From positions 372,001 through 436,000 of the forward strand of contig CBDCVA010000001.1 of assembly GCA_965222935.1 (NCBI GenBank): a stretch of 64,000 nucleotides of DNA. Direction: 5' to 3'. The DNA comes from CBDCVA01 sp965222935 [NCBI: Candidatus Latescibacterota bacterium]. GTDB taxonomy: Bacteria; Latescibacterota; CBDCVA01. Of the stretch, positions 9,088 to 17,721 are shown in pieces. Position 1 is the stretch's first letter. The number at the start of each line of letters is the position of its first letter. The notes under the pieces were generated by a model. The model did no database searches. It saw nothing but the letters and a program-made list of their open reading frames with translations, and was not told the DNA's origin. A program made the position numbers and the translations under genes.

Positions 9088-9314
9088 AGTCTCTGGCCGA
9101 TCTCCGGCCGGGCCAGCGAGGACGCGTCGCATCGATACGGGCGCCCGACGCCACGGGTGTGCGCAAGCTCATGGCGATGGGGCTTCTGCCGGGCGCGGAG
9201 GTGCACATCAGGCGGCGCTTCCCCTCCTATGTCTTCGACGTGGGCCTGACCCAGTTGACGATGGACCGGCGGACGGCGCGCGAGATCCTCGTCGAGACCG
9301 ATGCGGCGGATTGA
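9057..9314 (+). CDS. feoA: ferrous iron transport protein A
   Basis: 85 residues from ATG 9057, forming an SH3-like FeoA domain: SLADLRPGQRGRV at the start, RKLMAMGLLPGAEV in the middle and the ILVE strand near the end. FeoA is a cytosolic partner of FeoB needed for Fe(II) uptake. The order feoB, small Cys-rich gene, feoA is inverted relative to the common feoA-feoB order, and the start is inside the preceding gene. No clear Shine-Dalgarno, so translation is probably coupled. Confidence 0.9.
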   Translation: MDEAPAVRSLKSLADLRPGQRGRVASIRAPDATGVRKLMAMGLLPGAEVHIRRRFPSYVFDVGLTQLTMDRRTAREILVETDAAD

Positions 9315-9326
9315 GGGGGAGAGAGC

Positions 9327-9767
9327 TTATTCTGGCGATAAAAAATCTTTAAGTCGAGTCACGATTTCGGTTTTTCTTTCCGTTTCGCATTCCCACACGA
9401 TCAATGCATTCCACCCGAGTTGGTGAAGATCGGCTATCTTCCGATGGTCACGGGCGATATTTTGCCTGAATTTGTCCTCCCAGAAGGAGGTTCGAGTTTT
9501 CGGCGTAGTTGTCCGATTGCATCCGTCATGTCGATGCCAGAAACAGCCGTGAATGAAAATTACCTTCCTACGAGCGGGGAAACATATATCGGGCGTTCCG
9601 GGAAGGTCGTTTCTGTGTAAACGATAACGGTAGCCGAGGCTGTGCAGCAACTTTCGAACAACCAACTCTGGTTTGGTGTCTTTCGGACCAACACGCGCCA
9701 TGAGAGCACTACGCTCCGGCGATGGTTCGATTTCACTCGGCGGCTTCTGCCGTATTCTCTGAGGCAT
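9327..9767 (-). CDS. vsr: Vsr very-short-patch repair endonuclease
   Basis: 146 residues from ATG 9767 (a TTG at 9797 would add 10). All Vsr motifs are present: RVGPKDTKPELVVRKLLH, then GTPDICF with the catalytic Asp, and IFIHGCFWHRHDGC with the zinc-binding Cys/His. Vsr nicks at T:G mismatches created by deamination of 5-methylcytosine, and in other systems Vsr-fold enzymes act as restriction nucleases. It overlaps the GHKL gene by about 35 nt and is the last gene of the operon that includes the C5-cytosine methylase. Noticeably AT-richer than surrounding housekeeping genes. Confidence 0.93.
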   Translation of the reverse strand: MPQRIRQKPPSEIEPSPERSALMARVGPKDTKPELVVRKLLHSLGYRYRLHRNDLPGTPDICFPARRKVIFIHGCFWHRHDGCNRTTTPKTRTSFWEDKFRQNIARDHRKIADLHQLGWNALIVWECETERKTEIVTRLKDFLSPE

Positions 9768-11751
9768 AATCGTCGATCGCTCGCATGACAGGATCAAGTG
9801 GATCTAAGTTCTTTCTTTTTTCTAGATATTCCTTATACGCCTCATACGCTTCTCGAAGAAGTTGATCATAAAAAACGATCCGAGCGTTAAACTGTTTCAA
9901 AACGCCAATAGCCCTCTTTTGGTCCCCCTTATCCCTCCATTCTTGAGGCTCCGTACCCAGAAGCAATACGATCTCAATAGGTTCGTTATGGAGGCCTTGT
10001 CTATCAAGAATTTTACGCGTCCCTGAGTAGTACTTCGATATTTGAGAACCAATCACATCGAATACTTTCACCTTTCTTTTTGATCTCTTGAGTTCAATGA
10101 TAACGTGCTGTCCGGCCGTCTTTCTATACTTGATATCGAGTCGTCCATTCTTTTCGTCATCGCTCAAATCGGCATCTACCTCTTTGAAGAGAGTCTGGAC
10201 CCTACTCTCCATGAAGTCGGTGCCCTCTGTGCGCTCCCATGATGGATCAAGCAACCAGAGATGATCGAACAGATATTTCTGTATGGCCTTTTCAAGGGCA
10301 TTTTCGTCGATTTTATCAGATAGTGTATGGATAACTTGGATTCTTTGTCGGACGATCTGTCCGTAGAGATTAAGTTCAAGAGCGTCAAGCTCGCTGAATA
10401 TATCAAGTGCTGCCTGTAGATCATCGTCACCGATGTGTCCCAACCTATCGAGGTTCTCATTGATGCGATAGAACTCGAAAGCCAGCACTGCGTGCTTTAT
10501 CATTTGTCTATATTCGTCGATTTTATCAATCCTTAACCGGTTGATCTTACCGAGCCATTTTTTCGCTCTCTTTTGAGTTGTCGGCTTGAGTTGATCCACC
10601 CAAGTCTTCACCTCCGGTATTTCCAACGCTTTCTTGGTTCCCTCCTTGGTCCTGAGCTCGGCCCACCGCCTCTGGATATGCTTCAGTTCATTGCCTATGA
10701 TTTCACGAAGTCTCCGGTATCTTTCGTCATCCTCGACAATGCGTTGACGACTGCTGGTCGCGGCATCCTCATCCCGATGCGTTCCCGGCCCGTCATATTC
10801 GTCCAGTTCGTCAACTCGAAGCTCTCCGACGAGATAGTTCGCGTAGACTCCTCGTTCAGAAAAGTCACTCAGGAGGTCTTCCTGGGCCATCTTCCCACGG
10901 ACGAATATGGCGATACGATTTAGGTTGTCTCCGTCTGCATCTTTCAGATATCGGACCTCCTTCACAGTCGCCAACCACCCATTGACCGTCATGGGTTCGT
11001 CTTGGATGGCGAGGTCACGAGACTCGATTTTCTCGGCTTCGCGGCACAGATCTATCACGTCTGGCTGCTCTCTATAGGTCCATAAGTATTGGATTTTGTC
11101 GTAGTAATCTCTATCCGAAGGCAGCACTTCTTCATCAGCTATGAATACCCTGAATCCGTGCTTTTCCCCGATGATTGAGAAGCGCCGTGCAACTCTCTTC
11201 TTGAGTGCTTTGGTGGTTCTGATCGTCTGTCGCTTCCGAAGATTGCCGAGTGTTATTCTCGTTCCACTCAAAAAATCGATCTTATTGTTCAGTAAAATTT
11301 CGGGTTCGTACGTGCTGCTTCCCCCTTCCTTCTGGATCTTCTCGCGTATGTCATTAAGCCGCATTCGGAAGGCGCTTTCGTGTCTGTCTTTCACTGTTTC
11401 GACCTTAATGGTATCGGCGACCGAGAACAACGACAACTTACCGATCCCCTTTCGGCCCATTGGGCTTCGCTTCTTCTGTGTCGTGCCGGGTAGCTCATCA
11501 CGGCGTCGATAGCCAACGGTCAGGAATCGGTCGTTGATGTCCTGCGGGGTCATGCCGATGCCGTCATCCTGAATAACGATCCGGTCAGCACCCCTGTCCC
11601 AAGTTATCCGAACCTCGGAAGCATCCGCGTCCCACGCGTTGGCCACGACCTCCGCCAGAACCGTGGGCACGTTGCTGTACAGATTGAGTCCCAGATGTTC
11701 CAGAACGTTGAGGCTTATGGTCATCTGGAACGTAGGTGTTTCGGTGTTCAT
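9733..11751 (-). CDS. GHKL (MutL/MORC-like) ATPase with C-terminal PD-(D/E)xK-like domain
   Basis: 672 residues from ATG 11751, which overlaps the C5-methylase stop as ATGA. The N-terminal GHKL ATP-binding fold shows the N box (E34, N38, D41), DDGIGM at 62-67 and the lid loop GRKGIGK at 99-105. The C-terminal region contains RLDIKY and VIIELKRSK, giving a D539...E553-x-K555 pattern as in PD-(D/E)xK nucleases, then a helical tail. MutL/MORC-type ATPases next to DNA methylases and nucleases are described in restriction-modification loci. Here it likely couples ATP-driven DNA sensing to cleavage (inference). The base composition is AT-rich, which supports acquisition by transfer. Confidence 0.85.
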   Translation of the reverse strand: MNTETPTFQMTISLNVLEHLGLNLYSNVPTVLAEVVANAWDADASEVRITWDRGADRIVIQDDGIGMTPQDINDRFLTVGYRRRDELPGTTQKKRSPMGRKGIGKLSLFSVADTIKVETVKDRHESAFRMRLNDIREKIQKEGGSSTYEPEILLNNKIDFLSGTRITLGNLRKRQTIRTTKALKKRVARRFSIIGEKHGFRVFIADEEVLPSDRDYYDKIQYLWTYREQPDVIDLCREAEKIESRDLAIQDEPMTVNGWLATVKEVRYLKDADGDNLNRIAIFVRGKMAQEDLLSDFSERGVYANYLVGELRVDELDEYDGPGTHRDEDAATSSRQRIVEDDERYRRLREIIGNELKHIQRRWAELRTKEGTKKALEIPEVKTWVDQLKPTTQKRAKKWLGKINRLRIDKIDEYRQMIKHAVLAFEFYRINENLDRLGHIGDDDLQAALDIFSELDALELNLYGQIVRQRIQVIHTLSDKIDENALEKAIQKYLFDHLWLLDPSWERTEGTDFMESRVQTLFKEVDADLSDDEKNGRLDIKYRKTAGQHVIIELKRSKRKVKVFDVIGSQISKYYSGTRKILDRQGLHNEPIEIVLLLGTEPQEWRDKGDQKRAIGVLKQFNARIVFYDQLLREAYEAYKEYLEKRKNLDPLDPVMRAIDDYASENTAEAAE

Positions 11752-12926
11752 TGGACGTGCTCCGCGAAGTGGGACCGGATGGATCGGGCGATCGCCCGGG
11801 CGAGAAGAACCGGAACTGCATTCCCGATCATGTGCCCCAGTTTCTTGAACTGGATGGCACCGCCCGGTTCGACGAAAGCATAGTCGGACGGGAACGATTG
11901 GAGAATGGCACCCTCGCGCAAAGACAAACCACGGTCCTGTTCGGGATGCCCAAATCTTCCGTTTCCGAATCCGTAGAACTGTGTCGTGATAGTCGGAGAA
12001 GGGCAGTCCCACTCCATCCGTCCATAGACGGATGCGTAGCCGCGGCCGGTTGTCGCCTTGTGGCAGTCCGAAACCAATTGGTCGTCCCAATCGCGCCAAC
12101 TGCCTCCTGGCTTGGCGGCTCGAATGCGTTTCAGGTTCAGCGATGACAACCTGCTACTGCGATGCAGTGGATCACTGGTATCGACGGTGCCTGCAACGAG
12201 TTTCGGCAAGTCTCCGATAGCTTGGGAGACAGTCTTGTATTGAGACGGATCGTGCGTTGGTGACTCCAATTTTATTTCGCCCAGCAGAGATGCCAAGACC
12301 ACGAGTCGAGATCGCCGCTGCGGTACGCCGTAGTCGGGAGCGAACGCGATTTGCCAATCAACGTGATAGCCTTCTCGCTCAAGTGTTTCGACGAAGCTAT
12401 CGAACACTTTCCCTTTTCTGAACTGTCTCAAACGCGGTACATTTTCCATCGAAACTACCGATGGCCTTATCTCGGATATGATCCGAGAAAAATCTTCCAG
12501 TAGTTGCCATTGCGGATCCGAGTTCTTCTGATTATAGGCTGAAAACGGTTGACACGGCGCGCAGCCGACGAGTACCGACACCCCCCCGGACGGGAATAGT
12601 CGCTTGATCTCCACGCCGTCAAGCGAGGCTATATCACGGCAGAAGAAAGGTGCCTTGTTGTTGTGCTCGAAGGCGTGACGACAACCCTCGTCGATGTCGA
12701 TGCCCGCAGCGATCTCGAATCCCTCCAACAAAAATCCGTGCGAAAGCCCTCCTGCCCCGCAGAAGAGATCAATGACGCTCCCAGCACGCTCACTGTCGAT
12801 GCAAGGACCAGACGACCGGGTCGGTTCCTTCCGACCCGACTGACGACGGGTGTTATCCACCTGTTTGTTCGTGCTCCGCTTGATCACTTGCCCAACCCTC
12901 TCATAAGGGCAACATACACGACTCAC
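11748..12926 (-). CDS. DNA (cytosine-5-)-methyltransferase
   Basis: 392 residues from a GTG that overlaps the upstream stop (GTGA). Motif I DLFCGAGGLSHG at 53-64, catalytic PCQPFS with Cys125, motif VI ENVPRL at 161-166, motif VIII QRRSR near 203, a target-recognition region around 215-300, and C-terminal motif X (LGHMIGNAVP). It transfers a methyl group from SAM to C5 of cytosine in an unknown target. All key motifs are intact. It sits between the type IIG-like gene and the GHKL ATPase in a minus-strand operon, and is AT-rich unlike the gene directly upstream. Confidence 0.95.
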   Translation of the reverse strand: MSRVCCPYERVGQVIKRSTNKQVDNTRRQSGRKEPTRSSGPCIDSERAGSVIDLFCGAGGLSHGFLLEGFEIAAGIDIDEGCRHAFEHNNKAPFFCRDIASLDGVEIKRLFPSGGVSVLVGCAPCQPFSAYNQKNSDPQWQLLEDFSRIISEIRPSVVSMENVPRLRQFRKGKVFDSFVETLEREGYHVDWQIAFAPDYGVPQRRSRLVVLASLLGEIKLESPTHDPSQYKTVSQAIGDLPKLVAGTVDTSDPLHRSSRLSSLNLKRIRAAKPGGSWRDWDDQLVSDCHKATTGRGYASVYGRMEWDCPSPTITTQFYGFGNGRFGHPEQDRGLSLREGAILQSFPSDYAFVEPGGAIQFKKLGHMIGNAVPVLLARAIARSIRSHFAEHVQ

Positions 12927-15900
12927 GAAACGCCCCGGATAGATGCCACCAATATCCCTACGATCCTCCTTGCAGTATCGCTAAAATACTGCATTTCGTC
13001 AAGCGTCAGGGGGCGGTCGAGGATGGCCCGTTCGCGGTAGGAGAGCCACTTCTTGAGGACCTGGTAGCCGCCGAGCTTGTAGCGCCACACGGCGGCGGGG
13101 ACGTTGCGCCAGAAGGCGCGGCCGTTCAGGTAGATATCGAAGGTGGTCGCGCCGAGCACGGGGATACCCCGCTCCCTCCCCGCAAGCAGGGAGGGGAGGG
13201 CGGCGCGTTCGTCGGGACTATACGGGCGTTCGACGGCGCGGCCCTGACCCGGCATGACGGCTTGCCCCGCTCCGAAGTGCCCCCAGTCGGCGGTGAGCGC
13301 GAAATCCTTGCCGGTCATGTTGCGTCCGTCGGTGGTGGCGGGCACGGCGATGGCGGCGATCTCCGGGCGCAACGCGCCTTCGGTGACGCCGGGCACGGGC
13401 GTTTTGGGGTCGAGAAGCCGGGCCAGTTCGCGGCCACGCGCGGCAGATCGGGCGAGCGCCTCCGCCACCGCGTCGTTATCGCCGTCGGGCCAGCCCGGAA
13501 GCGGGATGCGCGGCCACTCCATGCGAAGCGCCCCGGCGTTGGCCTCGCGGTAGGCGGGATCGTGCAGCACGGCGAGGACGTGGTGAAACAGGTCCTCCAC
13601 GCTCGCGCCCAAACGTTCGAGGTAGCGTTGCGCGGCGGGTGACAGGTTGGGGCGGCGTTGCGCGCCGGTCCCGTCAGTTCCGAGGCCGTCGTCGCGAAGC
13701 CATGCGGGGAACATGTTGGAGCCGCGCTCAATCAGATGCCGAGCGCCGATATGTTGCGTGAAGCATACCTGCGGTTCCGTCGCGCCCTTCCGTAAATGTT
13801 GCGCGTTGGAAAGCCACAGATTCCCTTTGAACACATGCGGCCTGTAGTCGGCGCGCTTTTCGTCGAGCAGCTTTGTTTCCGCTTCCCAATAGAGCCAGCG
13901 GTTGTCGAACGGCCGGTAGGCATGACGGACGAAGCCGCTCTTATTCGGACCACCGCGCTTGAGTAGCGCGTCGCGCACCCGGCGGGCGTCGAACCGCGCC
14001 GTGGTCTTCATCACGCCCGGATAGCGCCGCGCGATTTCCTCGTGGGTCAAATCCGCATCGAAGTAATCGGCGACCCGAGCCTTGAGCCGGTCGAGATCGG
14101 TATCGACCAGAAACGCATCGCGACCAGTCTGAACGCCGGGAAATGAGACCGGGAACAGGTCGGGCAGCGCGGGCCAGTCGGACCAGCCGTCGCTCACGGC
14201 CATTGGTTTGAACGGCAAGCCGAGGCGAAGATTGGGCTCCAGTTCCGAATAGCCCGAATTGATTTCGTGAGCGTCGAGACTGTCCAACAGCGCCTGCCGC
14301 CTCTCGCCGGCCCTTGCCTGGTGGAAATCGCGGTATCGGACGCGCCTGCCTGCCGATGAATCGGCAGCAACTCCAGATTTTGATAGCAATGCGATACTCG
14401 TGCCGACCTTGATGCCCGGTGATTGTCCTCGAAGCGCAAAGACCGTTTCGCTGGTTCGTCCGTCGGGCGCGTATTCCGAGATGATGCGGTCGCCGTGCAG
14501 ATTGTCGATGCGGACCGCGTCGAACGCCTCCAGGTAACGCTCCCTCATGCCGGTGAACGACAGCCCGTCGAGCCATGAGTAGTTGGAGATGAAGCAGACG
14601 ACGCCCCGGCCCGTCTTCTCGGCGATGCGCCGTTCGGCCATGCGGAAGAAGCGGACGTAGAGGTCGTTGAGCCCCTGGCCTTCGGGCCGCCGCACGCGCC
14701 TGGTGGTACGGTAGGCTTGCGAGAGCTCCCGTTCTTCGTCCACGGCCATGCCCGCGAAGCCGTTGTAGGGCGGGTTGCCGAGGATCACGAGGATGGGCCT
14801 CTCCTGCTTGACCCGCTCGGCGCGGTCGCGCTCCTCCTCCAATTCGGGAAAGGGGAGCGGCTTCTGCACCTTCGGCTCCCAGCCGGTGAGGGCGTTGGTG
14901 AGGAAGACGCCGGGGCGCTCATTCCCGTCGTCAGTCAGCGGCGCGTCGAGGGCCTGCATGGTGAGCCCGACCTGCAGGTGGGCGACGACGAAGGGCGCGG
15001 GCATGATCTCGAAACCGAACACCCGCTCCGTTGCCGCCCGTTTCACCCGCGCGCCGGTGAGCGCGCCCAGGCCCCGGCCTTTGAGGTTGGCGGCGATGCG
15101 GCGCAGCACTTCGGCCAGGTAGGCGCCGGTGCCGCAGCACGGGTCGAGGACGTAGACGTTATCCGCCGCGAGGCCGTCGGGGATGGCGAGATCGTCCTTG
15201 AGGGCCCTGTCCACGCGGGCGACCATGTAGCGCACGACTTCGGCGGGGGTGTACCAGACGCCCAACTGCTTGCGCAGGCCGGGATCGAAGGCTTCCAGGA
15301 ACGGCTCGTAGAAATAGGGGACGGCCTCGCCTTCGCTGAAGCGGGCGAAGAAGGCTTCCCGGTCCACTCGGTCCAGTGCGTCGGCCGTCCAGTCCAGCAC
15401 CTCGACGAGGCCGAGGGGCTGAAGGCGGCCGGGGTCCGAAAGCTGCTGGAACAGCGCCCGCAGGACCGGCGCGCGCAGATGCCAGACGGCATCGTGCCAG
15501 TTGAACCTGCCCACCGGCGGCGGGACCTGGCGCGACCACAGCACCCAGGCGGAGAAGACGCCGTAGAAGAGCGTCTGCACCAGCGTCGAGCGGAAGAAGG
15601 CCGCGCCGCGCTCACCCTCGAAGCGGACGCCGAGCGCTTCCTCCAGCGCGGAACGGACGGCCGCCAGGGACGGCTCATCGCCCGCCGCCTCGACGCGGGA
15701 AAGACCGTCGCGAGCGTAGGAGGCGAGCAGCCAGGCGAGGTCCTTCGGCTCGGCAAGCGCGGCGCGGTGCGACAGGGTGCGGCAGAGATATTCGGCGAAC
15801 CCCGCACCCCTGGCATGGGCGAACTTGCGCGGCGTCTCCAGCAGATGCTCGAACGCCTCGGCGCTATCGGCCAGTCGGAAGGTCTCCAGCTTGGCGGGAC

Positions 15901-16303
15901 GGCCCGCCGCGTCCTCGCCGAGCAGCAAGAAATCGCGCGTATTGGTCACCAGCACGAGCCGGTAGCGGTCCCAATAGCGGCTCACCTGGCCGCTTTCCGC
16001 CGTGAGCCAGGCGTCGTCGCCGGGCGGCTTCACCTCGACCACGCCGCGCTCCGGGATTTGCCCTTCCCTCGGCCTGCCCTTCTGCACCTGCTTCGCCGAA
16101 TAGAGGCCGACATCTGGGTGGCCCGCGCCCTGGTCTCTAAGCTCGACGACGCAGAACACCTTGGGCTTGAGCGTCGCGCCGACGGCGTTCAGCAACGCCG
16201 AGAGCGCCGGATAGCTTGAGCGCTCCCCGGTGGCGCCGCCGGAGGCGCGCATCCGCCGGAGATCGGTGAGGTAGGTTTCAACCGCTGTTGCGAGCCGCGT
16301 CAT
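12923..16303 (-). CDS. type IIG / ISP-like restriction enzyme-adenine methyltransferase
   Basis: 1,126 residues. The N-terminus carries a PD-(D/E)xK-like pattern (PDVGLY with D64 and VEVK with E90/K92). A helical coupler follows, then an N6-adenine methylase domain with motif I DPCCGTGA (387-394) and catalytic NPPYN (510-514), and a long C-terminal specificity region ending in a GGYQVLKKWLSYR segment seen in type ISP enzymes. No helicase/translocase motifs are visible, so it resembles type IIG/IIL more than full ISP enzymes. It is GC-rich except for AT-richer patches near 14,340-14,420 and 13,730-13,880. First gene of the operon; its stop overlaps the C5-methylase start. Confidence 0.88.
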   Translation of the reverse strand: MTRLATAVETYLTDLRRMRASGGATGERSSYPALSALLNAVGATLKPKVFCVVELRDQGAGHPDVGLYSAKQVQKGRPREGQIPERGVVEVKPPGDDAWLTAESGQVSRYWDRYRLVLVTNTRDFLLLGEDAAGRPAKLETFRLADSAEAFEHLLETPRKFAHARGAGFAEYLCRTLSHRAALAEPKDLAWLLASYARDGLSRVEAAGDEPSLAAVRSALEEALGVRFEGERGAAFFRSTLVQTLFYGVFSAWVLWSRQVPPPVGRFNWHDAVWHLRAPVLRALFQQLSDPGRLQPLGLVEVLDWTADALDRVDREAFFARFSEGEAVPYFYEPFLEAFDPGLRKQLGVWYTPAEVVRYMVARVDRALKDDLAIPDGLAADNVYVLDPCCGTGAYLAEVLRRIAANLKGRGLGALTGARVKRAATERVFGFEIMPAPFVVAHLQVGLTMQALDAPLTDDGNERPGVFLTNALTGWEPKVQKPLPFPELEEERDRAERVKQERPILVILGNPPYNGFAGMAVDEERELSQAYRTTRRVRRPEGQGLNDLYVRFFRMAERRIAEKTGRGVVCFISNYSWLDGLSFTGMRERYLEAFDAVRIDNLHGDRIISEYAPDGRTSETVFALRGQSPGIKVGTSIALLSKSGVAADSSAGRRVRYRDFHQARAGERRQALLDSLDAHEINSGYSELEPNLRLGLPFKPMAVSDGWSDWPALPDLFPVSFPGVQTGRDAFLVDTDLDRLKARVADYFDADLTHEEIARRYPGVMKTTARFDARRVRDALLKRGGPNKSGFVRHAYRPFDNRWLYWEAETKLLDEKRADYRPHVFKGNLWLSNAQHLRKGATEPQVCFTQHIGARHLIERGSNMFPAWLRDDGLGTDGTGAQRRPNLSPAAQRYLERLGASVEDLFHHVLAVLHDPAYREANAGALRMEWPRIPLPGWPDGDNDAVAEALARSAARGRELARLLDPKTPVPGVTEGALRPEIAAIAVPATTDGRNMTGKDFALTADWGHFGAGQAVMPGQGRAVERPYSPDERAALPSLLAGRERGIPVLGATTFDIYLNGRAFWRNVPAAVWRYKLGGYQVLKKWLSYRERAILDRPLTLDEMQYFSDTARRIVGILVASIRGVS

Positions 16304-16346
16304 CGTCTCCGCGCCGTCACTCCGTCATTCGTCGCCGCCAATGAGA

Positions 16347-16378
16347 CAGCCCACCCAGCATCACCGCCGAGTGGGCTG
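16347..16378 (-). terminator. hairpin between fdhA and the R-M operon
   Basis: CAGCCCAC at 16347-16354 pairs with GTGGGCTG at 16371-16378 (8 bp, 16-nt loop). It lies just after the fdhA stop and before the first restriction gene, both on the minus strand. No T-run follows, so intrinsic termination is uncertain. Confidence 0.35.
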
Positions 16379-16412
16379 CTCAACGTTTCGCCTGGCCGCA
16401 GAAAATGGCGTA

Positions 16413-17612
16413 TCAGGCGGCCTTCGCCAACCCGTGCGGGTCGATGACGTACTTCCTGGCTGCGCCCTGATCGAAATCCTTGTAGCCCTGGGGCGCCTCA
16501 TCGAGCGTGATCATCGTCACGTTGACGGCCTTGGCGATCTGGACCTTGTCGTGCAGGATCGCCATCATCAGTTGGCGATTGTAGCGCAACACCGGGCACT
16601 GGCCCGTGGTGAAGCTGCAGCTCTTGGCCCAGCCGAGCCCGATGCGGATGGAGAGATTGCCGAACCTGGCGGCTTCGTCCACCCCGCCGGGGTCTTCGGT
16701 GACGTACAGGCCGGGAATCCCGATGTCCCCGCCCGCGCGCACGACCTGCATCACGTCGTTGAGGACCTGAGCCGGCACCTCGCCTTCGGAAGCCCGCCCG
16801 CCGCCGCGCGCCTCGAAGCCCACGCAGTCCACCGCCGAATCCACCTCGGGCACTCCGAGGATATCATCGATCTGCTCGGCGACCGTCGCGTCCTTGCTGA
16901 TGTCCACGGTCTCACAGCCGAACGACCGCGCCTGCGCCAGACGTTCGGGAACCCGGTCGCCCACGATGACCACTGCGGCGCCGAGAAGCTGGCTGGAATG
17001 GGCGGAAGCCAGACCGACGGGGCCTGCGCCCGCGATGTAGACGGTGCTGCCCGGACCGACGCCCGAGGTATAGGCTCCGTGGAAGCCGGTAGGGAAGATA
17101 TCCGATAGACAGGTCAGGTCCCCGATCTTCTCCATGGCCCGATCCCTGTCGGGGAACTTCAGCAGGTTGAAATCGGCGTAAGGGCACAGGACGTACTCGG
17201 CCTGCCCGCCAATCCATCCGCCCATGTCCACGTAGCCGTAAGCGGCGCCTGGGCGCGCGGGGTTGACATTGAGGCAGATGCCCGTCTTGCCCTCTTTGCA
17301 ATTCCGGCAGCGGCCGCACGCGATGTTGAATGGAACGCTGACGAGATCGCCGACTTTGATGAATTCCACGTCGCGCCCTGCTTCGATGACCTCTCCCGTG
17401 ATCTCGTGCCCCAGAATCAAGCCGCTAGGGGCAGTGGTCCGACCGCGTACCATGTGCTGGTCCGAACCACAGATGTTGGTACAGACGATCTTCAGGATGA
17501 CCCCGTGCTCGCACTTGCGGTTCTGTTCGTCGAGCTCGAGCTTGGGGAAGTCGATGGTCTGGACCTCGACGGTGCCCGGTCCCACGTACGCGACGCCTCG
17601 ATTCGAAGCCAT
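16413..17612 (-). CDS. fdhA: glutathione-independent formaldehyde dehydrogenase (zinc, NAD)
   Basis: 399 residues, the same size as the Pseudomonas putida enzyme. Catalytic zinc region CTNICGSDQH, structural zinc cysteines in CGRCRNCKEGKTGIC, a Rossmann motif in the IAGAGPVGLAS stretch, and VDCVGFEARG. It belongs to the medium-chain zinc alcohol dehydrogenases that oxidise formaldehyde (and dismutate aldehydes) with tightly bound NAD. Strong Shine-Dalgarno (GAGGAGGT) before ATG 17612. Divergent from apbE. The role is probably formaldehyde detoxification or oxidation of a related aldehyde. Confidence 0.93.
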   Translation of the reverse strand: MASNRGVAYVGPGTVEVQTIDFPKLELDEQNRKCEHGVILKIVCTNICGSDQHMVRGRTTAPSGLILGHEITGEVIEAGRDVEFIKVGDLVSVPFNIACGRCRNCKEGKTGICLNVNPARPGAAYGYVDMGGWIGGQAEYVLCPYADFNLLKFPDRDRAMEKIGDLTCLSDIFPTGFHGAYTSGVGPGSTVYIAGAGPVGLASAHSSQLLGAAVVIVGDRVPERLAQARSFGCETVDISKDATVAEQIDDILGVPEVDSAVDCVGFEARGGGRASEGEVPAQVLNDVMQVVRAGGDIGIPGLYVTEDPGGVDEAARFGNLSIRIGLGWAKSCSFTTGQCPVLRYNRQLMMAILHDKVQIAKAVNVTMITLDEAPQGYKDFDQGAARKYVIDPHGLAKAA

Positions 17613-17721
17613 AGCGCACCTCCTCTCCGAATGGACGGATGATCATGGCCGCGACAAACTCAAGTATGCCAACGGCTGCGGGGAGCGTCAAGGGATTTCT
17701 ACTGCGCGGCCCCTCGGGACG

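Noticed and set aside
14717-16219. 500-codon plus-strand frame opposite the type IIG-like gene
   Set aside because: Shadow of the real minus-strand gene, a common artefact at high G+C; no domain features.
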